Positions 36,839 to 48,763 are shown, counted from the stretch's first letter. The stretch: DNA of 64,000 nt from Arctopsyche grandis (GCF_051622035.1 NC_135356.1:9274579-9338578), one strand, 5' to 3'. A program made the numbers and translations. Notes: generated from the letters alone by a model not told the origin.

Positions 36839-37710
36839 TTAATAGTGGTATCCAGAGCTGCCAAAGTTGGCCTTTTGGGCGATTGGTGCTGAGCCGCTGA
36901 AGTCGGGTTTGTAAGAGCCATCATCGACGATGCTGTGAGAAAAAATGGGTTGGAATTAATATAGAATTGTAGAGAATGTATGCGATCAAATAATGAGGAA
37001 GGTACTGACCCGTTAGCTTCGTCCCTTTCGTTCTGTTCGAGAGCGCGGAGGATTTCTTCTGGGATTGGAGGAGGAGTTGGGATGTGAGCTCCGACGGGAC
37101 GGAATCCATTCTCATCAGCAGTGTACGAGATGGAGTATTGAGAACCATCTGGACCTGTGTAGGCGAAGCCACCTTGGACAGCTTGGGACTCACCCTGGGC
37201 ATGACCAGTCTCTTCAGCTTTGATACCGTTGGCCGTTTCGTAGCTGAATATAAAAATCAAATGAGCTCAACAAGTTCTGGAACGTTTATATGTACCTATA
37301 GTATGAAGGAGGCTTACCTGAAAGCGTAGTTTCCATCGCCGTTGTTGTCGTTGTTGAACTTCAAGATTGGGATCTCTTGTCCGGTGGTTTTGCCTCCTTG
37401 GGAGTAGCCACCAGAGTAGCTACCTTGAGCACTTCCTCCTTGGGGTTGTCTGTAAGCGCCTGAAGATCCGAATCCCGGTTGTTTGAAAGCAGAAGAAGGA
37501 GCTGCTAAGAAAGCTCCATTGCCACCAGCAGACTGGGCACTGTTCGGTGGGAGATAAGTGTTCTCTAATCTGCCTGCAGAGCAAGCCACCACTCCTACTA
37601 CCAACAACAACAGCTGAAAAAGAACAAGTTGAAATTAATTTCCGCTGAAAGGATCAGAACCGTTCAGGTCTTGGGTGCCTTCCAAAGGTACTCACAGTGC
37701 AGGTGCTCAT
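36839..37710 (-). CDS. Cuticular protein, CPR family, RR-1 type (gene 1)
   Basis: Four exons on the minus strand: 37696-37710, 37318-37613, 37010-37243, 36839-36932 (639 nt, 212 residues plus stop). The donors are GTGAGT, GTAAGC and GTCAGT; all acceptors end in CAG. The secreted protein has a signal peptide (1 to about 19, [14 protein letters not shown]), then ENTYLPP (22-28), a Gly/Ser/Gln-rich segment, and an RR-1 chitin-binding domain (about 97-159) with [20 protein letters not shown] and GAHIP. The C-terminus ends SGYHY. By family knowledge it binds chitin in soft or pupal cuticle. The start was chosen because a five-codon first exon with a canonical donor lies below a TATA/initiator pair, as usual for CPR genes. 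It is a tandem paralogue of the gene at 42413-44041. Confidence 0.95.
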
Positions 37711-37763
37711 CTTCGAATTGTTTGGAGTTGCTTGAAGATGTTACTCGTGGAGCTGCACCGATT

Positions 37764-37800
37764 GAATGATGAGATGAAGACGAGTCTCTGGGTATTTATA
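37764..37800 (-). promoter_or_regulatory. Core promoter of cuticle gene 1 (TATA plus initiator)
   Basis: TATAAATA (37793-37800, minus strand) is followed by an arthropod-type initiator TCATTC (37764-37769), with 33 bp from the first T to the A of TCA. The same pair with the same spacing precedes the second cuticle gene. Confidence 0.75.
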
Positions 37801-37809
37801 CTGATTGTG

Positions 37810-39010
37810 CGTTTCGTCACTGTTGCGGAACTGATAGTTTATGCCGACAAAAAAATATGTATATTGAAATTTGGTCATGAACGTTCTAATTAATATGATG
37901 GGTATACAACATATGTACATACACGCGAGTAAACTCGTTTAAATATAGAGCATACACATAGACGTTGCTCATCGATCCTTTCGACCATTCGACACATGCT
38001 CTTCGGTTAAATGTCAATGATACATTTTTTTACAATTTGAATCTTCGGCATAAAATTATTTTTATGACGCGTTTTAAATTATGCAACGCAGGTCGAAAAA
38101 GTAGACCAACATTCCGCACTAGCACTGATCAAGGATTTTTGGGATTTAGATCCAGGACTTTCGAATACACAAACACCTCTCTATTCCTTATAGAGATATG
38201 ACACACATTTGGAACACAATTTGTTCTCTGTGATTGACTGATTCACTTTTGAATTATGTACACTTTTGATTTTATGTCGGTTTGTTCGATTTTTTTAGCA
38301 CTTTCGATTTCGATCTTAGTTACATATTTCACTTTTGACGTGTGGTTATCCATCATAGTACACATTCCTAGGAACACTTTCATGGGGAAGATTCGTATAC
38401 GGGTGAATGCCAATTTCTTAACGAACCGGTTCATCTATTAACCCACAAATATTTACCTGGTTTAACGATCTGTATGAAACATTGGTTTATATATATTATG
38501 TACGTATAAACATACATATATAAATTATGTAAGTAAGATTGTTTTATACACATGTCTGTTTATTTACATATAATATAACTAATTATAATTATTTAAATTA
38601 AAATCTAAATTTTGGTTTAAATAATTATAAACGCATCAATTTGTATTATATACTTATAATTACATATAATAATAATAAATATTGTACAATACGTAGAGAT
38701 AGATTCGAAATAAAGTTGTCTTGATTAAATTCATTATAAATACATATATGTAAGACCTAAACATATTGTTCTAAATTTAAAAGCATAAATCTTTGGCAAT
38801 TTTACGAATTTTTGGATAAATAAAGAAAGCATTGCAAATTATTACTATTACTATGTATGTAATTCAATTAAAATTGATATTTAATAACATCTTTGTCAAA
38901 TTTAAGGTTTCCAAATACTTTTTATGACTTATGTACATTACAAAAGTAAGTCATAGAAATAGTAAACATATATAGATTAAAACGGTAAAGTAATATTAAA
39001 ATTTTATTAG
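37810..39010. other. Intergenic, no gene recognised
   Basis: AT-rich sequence upstream of cuticle gene 1. A hairpin-like AATTATTTAAATTAAAATC...TTTAAATAATTATAA lies at about 38585-38632. No ORF is supported. Confidence 0.4.
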
Positions 39011-39013
39011 AAA

Positions 39014-39368
39014 CTAGTTGAACCCCGGCATGCGTTGCAATGCCATAATAACGCATGCAATTCCCGTTCCCATTCCCGTTCCCGCTCTCGTTCCCGTTCC
39101 CGTTCCCGCTCTCGTTCCCGTTCCCGTTCCCGTTCCCGCACTCGTTCCCGTTCCCGTTCCCGTTCTCGTTCCCATTCCCATTTGTCGGAAAAACGTAGGT
39201 AGCGAACACATTTGAAATTATTGCGTTGCAATGACACTCATTCCCGTTTTTCCCGTTTCCGTTCTCGTTTTTTCCCGTTTTTTTTTCACAGTTATCTTTC
39301 CGGACATGCACACAACAAATTCTGAAAGTTTCATTGTAATCGGTTCAGTGGTTTAGCAGCCTATTCGA

Positions 39369-39418
<50 letters not shown>

Positions 39419-39432
39419 TTCATTTTTATATA
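39014..39432 (-). mobile_element. Compact Helitron, family 1, with both ends
   Basis: The minus-strand 3' end is GGCATTGCAACGCATGCC, GGGGTTCAA, CTAG (39014-39017). Inside are GGGAAC/GAGCGGGAAC repeats (39061-39180). The 5' side has AAACCACTGAACCGATTACA (about 39332-39351), (TG)n and ATATAAAAATGAATGTCTG near 39432. About 420 bp, non-autonomous. It sits between the two cuticle-protein genes. Confidence 0.75.
39369..39413. repeat. (CA)n microsatellite in the Helitron
   Basis: About 44 bp of CA repeat next to the 5' edge of the element. Confidence 0.95.
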
Positions 39433-39439
39433 CTATGTA

Positions 39440-40260
39440 TGTACATATATAGATAATATACGAATATTTGGAATTGAAAAGTCTACTGATGCCTTATTAA
39501 AATTTATATGTTTTTTGTTATTTTATGTTTTAAGAAAGGTTAAAAACGTTTTAAAACAATAATAAACAATTTATTTTAATAAATACATATGTATATTAAA
39601 GGTAGTTGTGTATGTACATCGAAAACGGTGAATTGTGGAATTTAGAAACAGCTTAAGTTGAAAACGACGTTCTGTGTTACTTGAAATCTGTATAAAATAA
39701 TATAAAAATTCTAAAAAATATATTTGCACTGCCCATTAAAGTTTGTGATAATCGTGATTTTTACCGATTTTCGTAGGTTTTTTTAAAATTGAAACACCAC
39801 TTTAGTAGTTTCTTTGTTTTTATTCGCCTCATTGTATGAACGGGGTAATTTCACATTGAAAAAATATCACATGGGATATTTCTTTATATTGTAAAGGTAT
39901 GAAAAAAAAAATTGAAACCGTCGCGCGTCGCTTAAACGCCAGTATCGGCGTGTCCATTATCGATGTTCCTTCACGATCCTTATCGATCTTTTTTCACGTC
40001 CACTATTTACTAAATAAAATATTATTTTTAAATAATTTTATATTTTGACATTTTTTTCTTCTAAACATGATACATTAAAATTAAAAAATGAATTGTAATG
40101 AAAGATATATTACTTTCCGATATAAATATTTTCCGAATAATGTACATACATATATATCTCATCTCCTCTTAGTCCCTAAAAATAATTTATAATACACCCA
40201 TATATACTAACTTAAAAAAACTGCATGCAATAAATAATATTCCGTTTGTTACACACATAA
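39440..40260. other. Intergenic, no gene recognised
   Basis: AT-rich, with no supported ORF. Confidence 0.4.
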
Positions 40261-40264
40261 CTAC

Positions 40265-40665
40265 TTAACTAACTAGTAGATTCTATGACAGAATTACTAA
40301 TAACTATACTAGCACACTTGTGAAGAGTCTCGGTGATTACAACAAAATGTCTATACCCTTCAGGTATAAACACAGATTATCTAAACACAATCTGCTTTAG
40401 GTCATCGACTTTAGAGAGTCATTAATCAATATTATGTATTAGATGTATTATGAGCATTTATAAGAATTGTAAAGAGGTTTTTGAGCTCTTTCTCCTATTA
40501 TGCTGTACATTATTAACATTAAAATAATATAATAATATGATGACTAACACAATTAAATTAAAATTGTATAATAGAAAATGATCAGTAGATCATTAGTTAT
40601 TAAAATAGATATAAGAAGTATTGTGAACATAATTTCGTAATAATAAAAAAGGATTTAAAAATCAA
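40265..40665 (+). repeat. Interspersed repeat family Y, fullest copy
   Basis: Starts near AGATTCTATGACAGAATTAC and ends near the AATAATAAAAA stretch. The first half recurs at 27140-27222 (interrupted by the foldback element at 27226) and 2430-2505. The second half recurs at 24460 and 36060. About 400 bp, non-coding. Confidence 0.65.
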
Positions 40666-40823
40666 AATCTACTCTAGTGAATTTTTGGAAGTATTTTGAA
40701 TCGTTTTAAATATAAAAAAAATAGATTTTTTTTCAAAATCGATACCCTTATGTACATAGCAAAGATTTGAAACCGAAACTCTCAATCTATTTTCAGTTTG
40801 AAAATACATTTTTGTGCTAATAA

Positions 40824-41643
40824 CACTGAGCAACAATCAAATCAAAAAATCCGGAAAATCAAAAATACCTGAGCGGAGATTAATCAATCTTTACTATATT
40901 TCACCCACTATATTAGTATATTGCAATAGTTTTTGTTGACTTGCTTTCATTTTAGATACATATGTATGTATGTATATGAAGCGTTTAAAAAATGTGCAAT
41001 TTTTATAGATTTTTGGCTTTTGTAGACTGTTATTCAAAATCTACATAGTATTGCTGTGCCAAAAGTGAGTATTGGAATAAATAGTTAATGGTAATTTATA
41101 TTGCTTTAAAATATGTATAATAAATTATCTAACGAATTTTCAAAGTCAACAATATATATTTTTTTACATATTGTTTTTCGTAATATTATGAGCTAATTTC
41201 GCTATTTTTTTAATTTAACGCATTTATATAGTTTGGTTTTTAACCTCAATATTTTTTTATTTTATCTCAACGTACTAATTCAAGCGGTAAATGATTTTAA
41301 AAATGAGCAAAATTAGCCCATAATATTACGGAAAAATGTGTACAAAATGTGTATATATTTTAGACTTCTAAAATTAGCTAGATAATTAATTATATGTATG
41401 TATTTTAAAGCAATAAAAAGTACAATCAATATGAAAAATATCTGAATATTGATTTCAATACTCACATTCGGCACAACATGACTAGACTTTGAATTAAAAA
41501 CTGCAAACGCTAAAAATCTGTAAAAAATGCACATTTTTTAAGTGCTCATATCTCTTGAACGATAGGAAGCCATCAAAAATTATTGTCATAATCGAATTAA
41601 GTGGGTCGTACTTAGTACAGATTAATTTTATTGTTGCTCAGTG
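40824..41643. mobile_element. Foldback transposon with TAA target duplication, copy 2
   Basis: Starts CACTGAGCAACAATC and ends TTGTTGCTCAGTG, with TAA on both sides (40821-40823 and 41644-41646). The arms are more diverged than in the copy at 27226-28225 and the element is shorter (820 bp). It lies between the cuticle-protein genes. No transposase. Confidence 0.85.
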
Positions 41644-42341
41644 TAATTAAATAGTAAATGTTATAAATATGAAGTAATCATAATATCTGTATGTACTAAC
41701 ATATATATACATATAAAATATTATATTTAAATTTTTAAATATAAATATTTCATATTGAATAATTTTATAGTAGTTTTTTTCAGGAGTGATGAGGATTGAG
41801 AGTTTTGATAGAAGACCGTTTATTTTTTATATCTTCATGTAATTATACATACAATATATGTAATATTTTTATTTTATTTTATTTTAAAAGAATTTTTTGC
41901 CGCAGTGTCTTTACAGTTGCCCAAAACGACACTGTGGCCAAACATTTAAACAACAAAAAAAAAATAGTTCACCTGAAAAGAAAAAATACATAAATAAGAG
42001 AAAAAAAAACAGGATAAAAAACAAGAAAGAGCATGTTTATAATCAAGAATGTTTGTAGTAATAAGAAAAAGATCGCAAAGTAAAGTTTCACATATTTATT
42101 GTGTAATTTGCATATTATTAAATGTATAATAACGCTTTTCATAACATTATACATATTTATTAATAATTAAAAGAAACAAAACATAAATGAAAAATAATAA
42201 ATACAATGAGTTCGCGCAAATATTCACATGTAAGTATAATACATAAAATAAAAATTATTATTGAAATATTAAATAAAAAAAAATAAGATTTACTGGCTTT
42301 CAGAACGAAGTATTATTATTTTTTAAATTGATTTTTTTTCT

Positions 42342-42347
42342 TTTATT
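42342..42347 (-). promoter_or_regulatory. Candidate polyadenylation signal AATAAA
   Basis: AATAAA on the minus strand, about 65 bp after the stop codon of the second cuticle-protein gene. Confidence 0.55.
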
Positions 42348-42412
42348 TGAATTAGTCTTCGTCTTTTCTTCCCTTATGGCAATTGTCGTGTCGTTAGCAA
42401 TGTTGACAAGAT

Positions 42413-44041
42413 TTAATAGTGGTATCCTGAGTTGTCAAAGTTTTGCTTTTGTTTGTAGGGTGCTGAACCGCCGAAGGATGCTGAGCCGCCGAAGGATGCT
42501 GAACCACCGAATTCTCCCTTGTAAGTACCATCGTCGACGATTCTGAAAAGATAAAATTCCATGGATTAAATGTTGAACTTTATCGAACAACGGGGTCAAC
42601 CATAGAAAATACTGACCCGTTAGCGGCCTCCCTTTCGTTCTGTTCAATGGAGCGGAGGATGGCATCTGGGATTGGAGGAGGAGTTGGAAGATGAGCTCCA
42701 CTGGGATGGAATCCATTTTCATCAGCAGTATAGGACAGGGAGTATTGACCACCATCGGGAGCTGTGTAAGCAAAACCACCTTGCGCTACTTGAGTATCAC
42801 CCTGAGCGTGACCAGTCTCTTCAGCTTTAATTCCGTTTCCAGTTTCGTAGCTGAAATTAAAATAATTGAAACGATATTTAAAACTGTTTTTAGCTTCGTA
42901 CGTACGTACGTATGTATGTGTGTTTGCAATATAAAGACCTACCTGAAGGCGTAGTTTCCATCACCACTGTTGTCATTGTTGAACTTCAAAATAGGAATCT
43001 CTTGTCCGGCGCTTTTGAATCCTTGAGAGTATCCACCTTGGCTGTAAGATCCAGCTTGAGATCCCGAGTATCCGCCTTGGGCTTTACCGAAACCGGCTAA
43101 TGAACCGTGAGAGCCGCTGAAACCTCCTTGGGAACCTCCGAATCCTTGAGCACCTCCATATCCTCCTTGGGCTTTGCTTCCGAATCCTCCCTGAGCAGCT
43201 CCACCGAATCCTTTCTGACCTCCTTGGGCACCTCCGAATCCTCCTTGACCACTTCCAAATCCACCTTGGGCGGCTCCACCGAATCCTTTTTGACCACCTT
43301 GAGCTCCTCCGAATACTTGACCACCTTGAGCTCCTCCGAATGCTCCTTGTGCGGCTCCACCGAATCCTTTTTGACCACCTTGAGCTCCTCCGAATCCTTG
43401 ACCACCTTGAGCTCCTCCGAATGCTCCTTGTGCGGCTCCACCGAACCCTTTTTGACCACCTTGAGCTCCTCCGAATCCTTGACCACCTTGAGCTCCTCCG
43501 AATGCTCCTTGTGCGGCTCCACCGAATCCTTTTTGACCACCTTGAGCTCCTCCGAATCCTTGTCCTGAACCACTACCTAATCCTTGTCCTGAACCACCAC
43601 CGAATCCTTGTCCTGAACCGCTACCGAATCCTCCTTGAGCTTTAGCACCAAATCCACCCTGAGATCCTCCAAATGCTCCTTGACCACCACCAAATCCTCC
43701 TTGAGTTTTACCTCCGAAGGCTCCTCCTTGAGTATACGATTGAGATTGTCCGAAAGCTCCACCGGATGATCCGCCGAATGATGGTTTGCCACTGTTGAAA
43801 CCTCCTGAAGAGAAGCTGCTCTGTTGCTTATAGGTAGAAGAAGGGGCTGACAAGAACGAACCACTGCCACCGGCAGATTGCGCACTGCTTGGAGGCAGAT
43901 AGGTATTTTCCAATCTAGCTCCCGAGCAGAACATCGCTCCCACAACCAAAAGCAAAATCTGAAAAACATTATTAATGAAAAACCACTCGAAAATAATATG
44001 TAAAATCAAATATTTTGGGCTGAACTCACTGAACAACGCAT
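42413..44041 (-). CDS. Cuticular protein, CPR family, RR-1 type with glycine-rich expansion (gene 2)
   Basis: Four exons on the minus strand: 44030-44041, 42943-43958, 42617-42850, 42413-42542 (1,392 nt, 463 residues plus stop). Intron phases are the same as in gene 1 and the third exon has the same 234-bp length. The signal peptide (1 to about 18, [14 protein letters not shown]) is followed by ENTYLPP (21-27). About 270 residues of [11 protein letters not shown]-type repeat follow, partly an exact 27-residue (81-bp) tandem unit. The RR-1 domain (about 336-398) has [20 protein letters not shown] and GAHLP. The C-terminal tail has three [11 protein letters not shown] repeats and ends SGYHY. 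It is expected to be a secreted structural cuticle protein; the Gly/Gln repeats should give a flexible or cross-linkable segment (inference). Confidence 0.95.
43110..43720 (-). repeat. 81-bp coding minisatellite in cuticle gene 2
   Basis: CCGAATCCTTGACCACCTTG (plus-strand reading) recurs at 43390 and 43471 with exact 81-bp spacing. More diverged units extend on both sides. The period keeps the reading frame (27 residues). Open frames on the opposite strand and in shifted frames here are by-products of the repeat. Confidence 0.9.
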
Positions 44042-44102
44042 TTTAAAAATGGATGTTAGCCCTTCTTAACACGGGTTGTTCTCTGGGTGAGCTGCACCGT
44101 GT

Positions 44103-44139
44103 GAATGATGAGCTGAAGATGACTCCCAGAGTATTTATA
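44103..44139 (-). promoter_or_regulatory. Core promoter of cuticle gene 2 (TATA plus initiator)
   Basis: TATAAATA (44132-44139) and TCATTC (44103-44108) have the same 33-bp spacing as in gene 1. The sequence after the initiator (CACACGGTGCAGCTC) also resembles that of gene 1 (AATCGGTGCAGCTC). Confidence 0.75.
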
Positions 44140-44149
44140 CCGATCTGAT

Positions 44150-46515
44150 GTTTCGTCATTGTTACGGAACTGAAGTCATTCTCTGTGAGCCGACCGCGAA
44201 CAAGCATAAAAAAAGTAAACCATACATATGTATGTACAGTGCGTTTCATAGAGCTTGCCCTTCCTCGATCCACACCACATATATTCAAGATCAAATTTGC
44301 AAATCTTCAAACGCGCAAATCGAACACATTCTATTTTTGAATTGAAAACTGTCGTATCGTAATACCGTTCGGTTCGACTTGGGTTATTAGAGTTATTGTG
44401 AAATAAATCAACCACAATTCATAATTCACAATCGAGATTACAGTCTGTGAAACGTACTGTATATTAATCGCGGTAATTTTGCATACCTAGCTCATCGTGC
44501 ACACACACATACTAATATATTTGCTCATAGCAAACATGAACTATAATTTCGAGTTGTATTCGAATCCGTAACAATAAATATCGAGAAGCGTTTCGGTGAA
44601 AGGAACAAAGCGGTTCGACATTGAAACTTAAACGGTTGAAGAAATGTATCAATTGTAACCGATCGATTAGATTTTTTTACGCCTGTACACTCGTGTCATC
44701 CTTGATTATCATATGCCATTTTTCTTTTATGATTTTTTTGCATCCTAAATGCATTTATGACCGCATCATCGTGCGAATTGTAATTACTCGTCGGCCTTCT
44801 GCTGGTGGTAATGCATCGCGTCCTAAAACTTAAACGTTCCCGGAGGCTCTTTATTTGGATTAAATTTATGAGTTATTCAATGTGATTTTTTTTCTCGGTT
44901 TTAAAGAGCGTAAAAAATTATTCTTTATTAGCGAATGAAAGGCGATGATTCAGCTTGTCAATGATTTAATCAAAATATTATATATTAACTCGACGCCTCG
45001 TCGGAAACATTAAATCACATTAAAAGTCCGAATCTTCAAAACTTGTAAAAAACCACTTTTAGATTAATCTAGAAAGTGTAAAGGTCTTTACGTATCTTAT
45101 TTGCCTTAAGTTATATTACTTTTTTAGTAGTTAAAAATGAATATTTTTTAGATTAAATACGATTATATTATACGGCAAGCTATGATTTATGAGTCGCGAA
45201 GGAAAATTTAAGCCTGCAGACTTAAATTATAAAATAATACGGTATTAAATAATATATATTTTTAAATCATACTAGAAAATGTGGATAATAGTAATAAGTA
45301 GCAATAATATGATTAAATTACATTAAATTATAATTTATTTTAAAATCAGATATTTTATATTAAAGCGCAACAAAATTTTCGATCTGCTATTATTTACAAT
45401 TGATCATTAATTTTAAAATTAAATAGTTAGAAATTAAATACGAATTTAACAGCTTGAATAGTAAATAATATTATCGACTTCATCAAAATGTCTATTTTAT
45501 AAAATTAAAATAAATCACTAATATGTTTCCGGTTTCAAAAATTAATTTCATTATATGTACATACGAATTTTAATGCCAAATTACGAGCAATCCAAATAAA
45601 CTGACCTTTAAATATAAATAATTATTAGCCGTTTATTGTAATAACTGATCAATAAAATACAAACCAAATTCAAATAACAATACATTCATATATAATTGTA
45701 AAATAGCTCCTTTTCATTCTCAATAGTAAATAAATCGAATACATTGTACATTGTTTCCAGTTGTAAATTCTTGCACGATGATTTATGATAAAGTTGATTG
45801 AAAATTGCAATCCTAAACTACTACAACGTCTGCCATTTTTTTTTCTCAAAACCACTATAATTATATAAATTTGGCAGATGAACCGACCGTGAACTTGCAA
45901 GCTGGTCATTTTTCAAATTCAACCTGTGCACATCTTCGCACACTAAAAATGAAATAAAAAAATAATAAGATGGAGCTTTTGTGTTTCTACGACGCTAATA
46001 ATAATCATCTGAATTATATCAAGTTCATATATAAGAAAAAACTAATAGAAATTCCAGCCTTGTTTTTATTAGACGATGTAAAGTATAATATCGTACGAAC
46101 ATACATACATACATATATGGTAATGACGGTTAAAAATTGTTCCGAACTGATTTGAGCGTTGCTCAATCGTTCGAATAATATCTACATATGTACGTATTCA
46201 TAAATGGATGAATAATTAATTGTGAATAATTTTCAAAATCGTCGCACTTGTGTTTATCGAATGCCATTTAGACCGTTACAAATTGATTATGAAAGCTTTT
46301 CCATTTCGAAGTTCATCTTGTTATGTTCGCCTCGGGGCGATAGCGTAACTTAATCCTATTACCGAAAGCCTATCCGCAGAACCTCGACATCTGATATTTT
46401 AACTAAGTATCGTGTCAATGGTAAAATAAATTAATCTATTAAAACATATTTGCGGTATCTCGAGCGGTTTCATCAATTTTTTAGAGCATTTTGAACACTA
46501 CCGATCATTTGGTAA
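44150..46515. other. No gene recognised
   Basis: Upstream of cuticle gene 2. AT-rich, with short frames and no RNA gene. It could hold enhancers of the cuticle genes, but nothing specific is visible. Confidence 0.4.
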
Positions 46516-46519
46516 GCTC

Positions 46520-48304
46520 TAGGGGTTCCAAAAAACCACCCGAAAGAAAAAGCCGGTTTTCGGTTTTTTTATAAATAACAAGCCGGTTGGCCCGCTTTCA
46601 CTGGTTTTAGAAAATAAAGACTTTTTTTAAGTTTAAAATTTATATATAAAAAAAAGGAAATATATATTATATTATCCAAAAAAGATATTTTTATATGAAT
46701 TAAATTGAGTTATAAACATTATGAACTTTCATAAGATCATTATTATATATTATTATTACAAATATTACAAATAATACAATACGCACAAATAATTAAATCA
46801 TTTAAATAAGCTACTATCAAGAATATATTATTAAAAAACTAATGTGTAACCTCGCAGAAAAACGTTGTGGAATCGTGAATAGTTATTAAGAACTGCTGAG
46901 ATTCGCTCTGAGGTTCGTTCAACGTTGAAATATTTCAATCTTTCGTTGTTTTTACGCATCTGTTTTAGCTTAAAAATCCAAAAGCTGTAAAAACCGTTGC
47001 AAATTTCGGAAACAAATTCATTGGCATATCACAAACACAATAATAATGTTTTCTACCTGAAGTAGGGTAGGTCATTTAAACTACATACTTTCAATAATAT
47101 TTTATCTTCGTCCATTACAAATCTCAAAGAAACCGCCAAGTACCTTTTTTTTTGATGTTCAAAGAAATATACGCCTTTTACCTAAGAGAGTTTAGATATT
47201 TACATTTATTTTGATCTTTCATAGAAATTTGAAATTCATAATAAAAAATCGAATACTAATACTACTTCTATGTCTGCCACTGACGTTGTTTCATCATTAG
47301 AGCTGCGCCCAAGTGTTTCATTTGCTGATTTTTGTACGGGAGCTGCTAGATGTTTGAAGCCTGATATTAAAACTACGTCTGCAAGTATTAGTGAATCTTC
47401 TATGGAAACGGTCGCAGTGACGTCGATGTTTGCCTCTTCTCCTACATCTGCCTGCTCAAATGGTCCTGATAGTCGTGATTCTGTTGTGACTGTGTTGGCT
47501 TCTTCTTCTGCTTCCTCTTCCGTTTCGTCTCCATTGGCTCAACCTCCGTTGGCTCAATCAAAACTGCCATTTCTTGTCTCAAAGAAAGTCACGCGCCAAA
47601 CTGGGAGAACGAAAATTGGTAATTTATTACCAAAATGCACGAGGTCTCAGGACAAAGCTGGCTGCGTTTAATTCAGCCGTTTCTACTACATATTTGTGAT
47701 GATATGGTAGCACTAACGGAAACATGGTGGACTTCATCATTTTTGATGCTGAACTTTTTGATTCTTCCTGGAGGCTGCATCGTCGCGATAGAGTAGATCG
47801 ACGTGGTGGTGGTGTATTATTTGCTTGTCGTGATTGGTTTCGGTCAGTCCGGATGACAAATTTTGAAACTCTATCTGGTGAGGACTTATGGAATTCATAA
47901 CTTGAAAATCATAATCGAGAAAGAATATTACGAAATACAAAAACCTTGTAAACATTCAAGACGATAAACGATATATAATAATAATAATTACTATTTTTAG
48001 TTGTTTGTGTATATATATGTTTTGTTTTTGTTATGTCTAATTTATTATTTTGTTTCTTGTCTTTTCTGTTATATTTTTGACCATTGTGGCGCATTAGGAA
48101 TTCCTGTAATGCTACAACGGTCCAAACTTTAAATAAATAAATAAATAAATAATAAGATAAGTGCTAATTTTGAGGAAAAAAGCATTAATTAAAGAAAACC
48201 GTAAAAAGCCGGTTGATCGAGCCAAAACGCCGGTTTTCGGTTTTTTAAAAAATGATCAAAAAACCGGCTTTTCGGTTTTGGTTTAAACCGGCATGGAAGC
48301 CCTA
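46520..48304. mobile_element. hAT-like element carrying a nested LINE
   Basis: The left end TAGGGGTTCCAAAAAACC and right end (reverse) CTAGGGCTTCCATGCCGG are imperfect inverted repeats. Each is followed inward by several CCGGTTTTCGG motifs (46550-46585 and 48205-48285). The flanks GTAAGCTC and GAAAGCTC match at 7 of 8 positions, as an aged hAT 8-bp duplication would. The interior holds a decayed LINE (47270-48153). No transposase ORF was seen. Confidence 0.55.
47270..48153 (+). pseudogene. Decayed LINE (Jockey/CR1-like): ORF1 end, endonuclease start, 3' tail
   Basis: An open frame of 133 codons (47270-47671) is Ser/Thr-rich and probably the end of an ORF1 gag-like protein. In the +1 frame at about 47622-47680 the sequence reads YYQNARGLRTKLAAFNSA, the usual start of a LINE endonuclease. 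It continues, with frame breaks, as ALTETWW and RRGGGVLFACRDW (to about 47845). The reverse transcriptase is missing: the copy jumps to a 3' UTR with a stem-loop (GACCATTGT.../...ACAACGGTC) and an (AAAT)n tail. It is an internally deleted, inactive element. Confidence 0.8.
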
Positions 48305-48444
48305 GGAAAGCTCCCAATGAAATTTTAGCCGTCTCCGGTACAAACAAAGATTTTTGTTCATATGTAAATCATGTTTTTGTGACGAACTCATAATATAATA
48401 AATAGAAAAGGCCAAATAAATATCATATATATAAAGACGGTAAT

Positions 48445-48580
48445 CTGTGTGTTTGTGTGTGTGTGTGTGGGTGTGTGTGTGGGTGTGTGTGTGGGTGTGT
48501 GTGTGGGTGTGTGTGTGGGTGTGTGTGTGGGTGTGTGTGTGGTTGTGTGTGTTGGTGTGTGTGTTGGTGTGTGTGTGTCC
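48445..48580. repeat. 12-bp GT-rich minisatellite
   Basis: GGGTGTGTGTGT repeated at 12-bp spacing inside a (GT)n tract; later units carry TTGG instead of GGG. Confidence 0.9.
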
Positions 48581-48649
48581 TAACGCTCGCCGATCATAAT
48601 GAATGAATCGATAAAAATCGATAATTTAATTTTTCGACGAGACGACTTT

Positions 48650-48763
48650 GTCATCACTGGCAAAACGCATTGATCAAAGATCCTTTTCTTCAGGCAGAGT
48701 GGCATTTTTGATTTAAAAACAGCATTCATCCGTCCAAATGCACTCCATCCTAATTTCATACGT
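48650..48763 (-). pseudogene. Captured RTE fragment inside Helitron copy c
   Basis: 114 bp match 15032-15145 with two base differences. It encodes RMKLGWSAFGRMNAVFKSK and MPLCLKKRIFDQCVLPVMT of the RT protein. It takes the place of about 125 bp of Helitron body present in copy b. Confidence 0.92.

Noticed and set aside
42435..42954. Frames on both strands over exons 3 and 4 of cuticle gene 2
   Set aside because: Out-of-frame or intron-crossing readings of the real gene.
43097..43645. Ser/Leu-rich and Glu/Lys-rich frames in cuticle gene 2
   Set aside because: Alternative frames of the 81-bp coding repeat; the spliced RR-1 gene explains the sequence.
47270..47671. Ser-rich 133-codon frame as a host gene
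   Set aside because: It runs into a frameshifted LINE endonuclease start (YYQNARGLRTK) and a LINE 3' tail, so it is retrotransposon ORF1 sequence.
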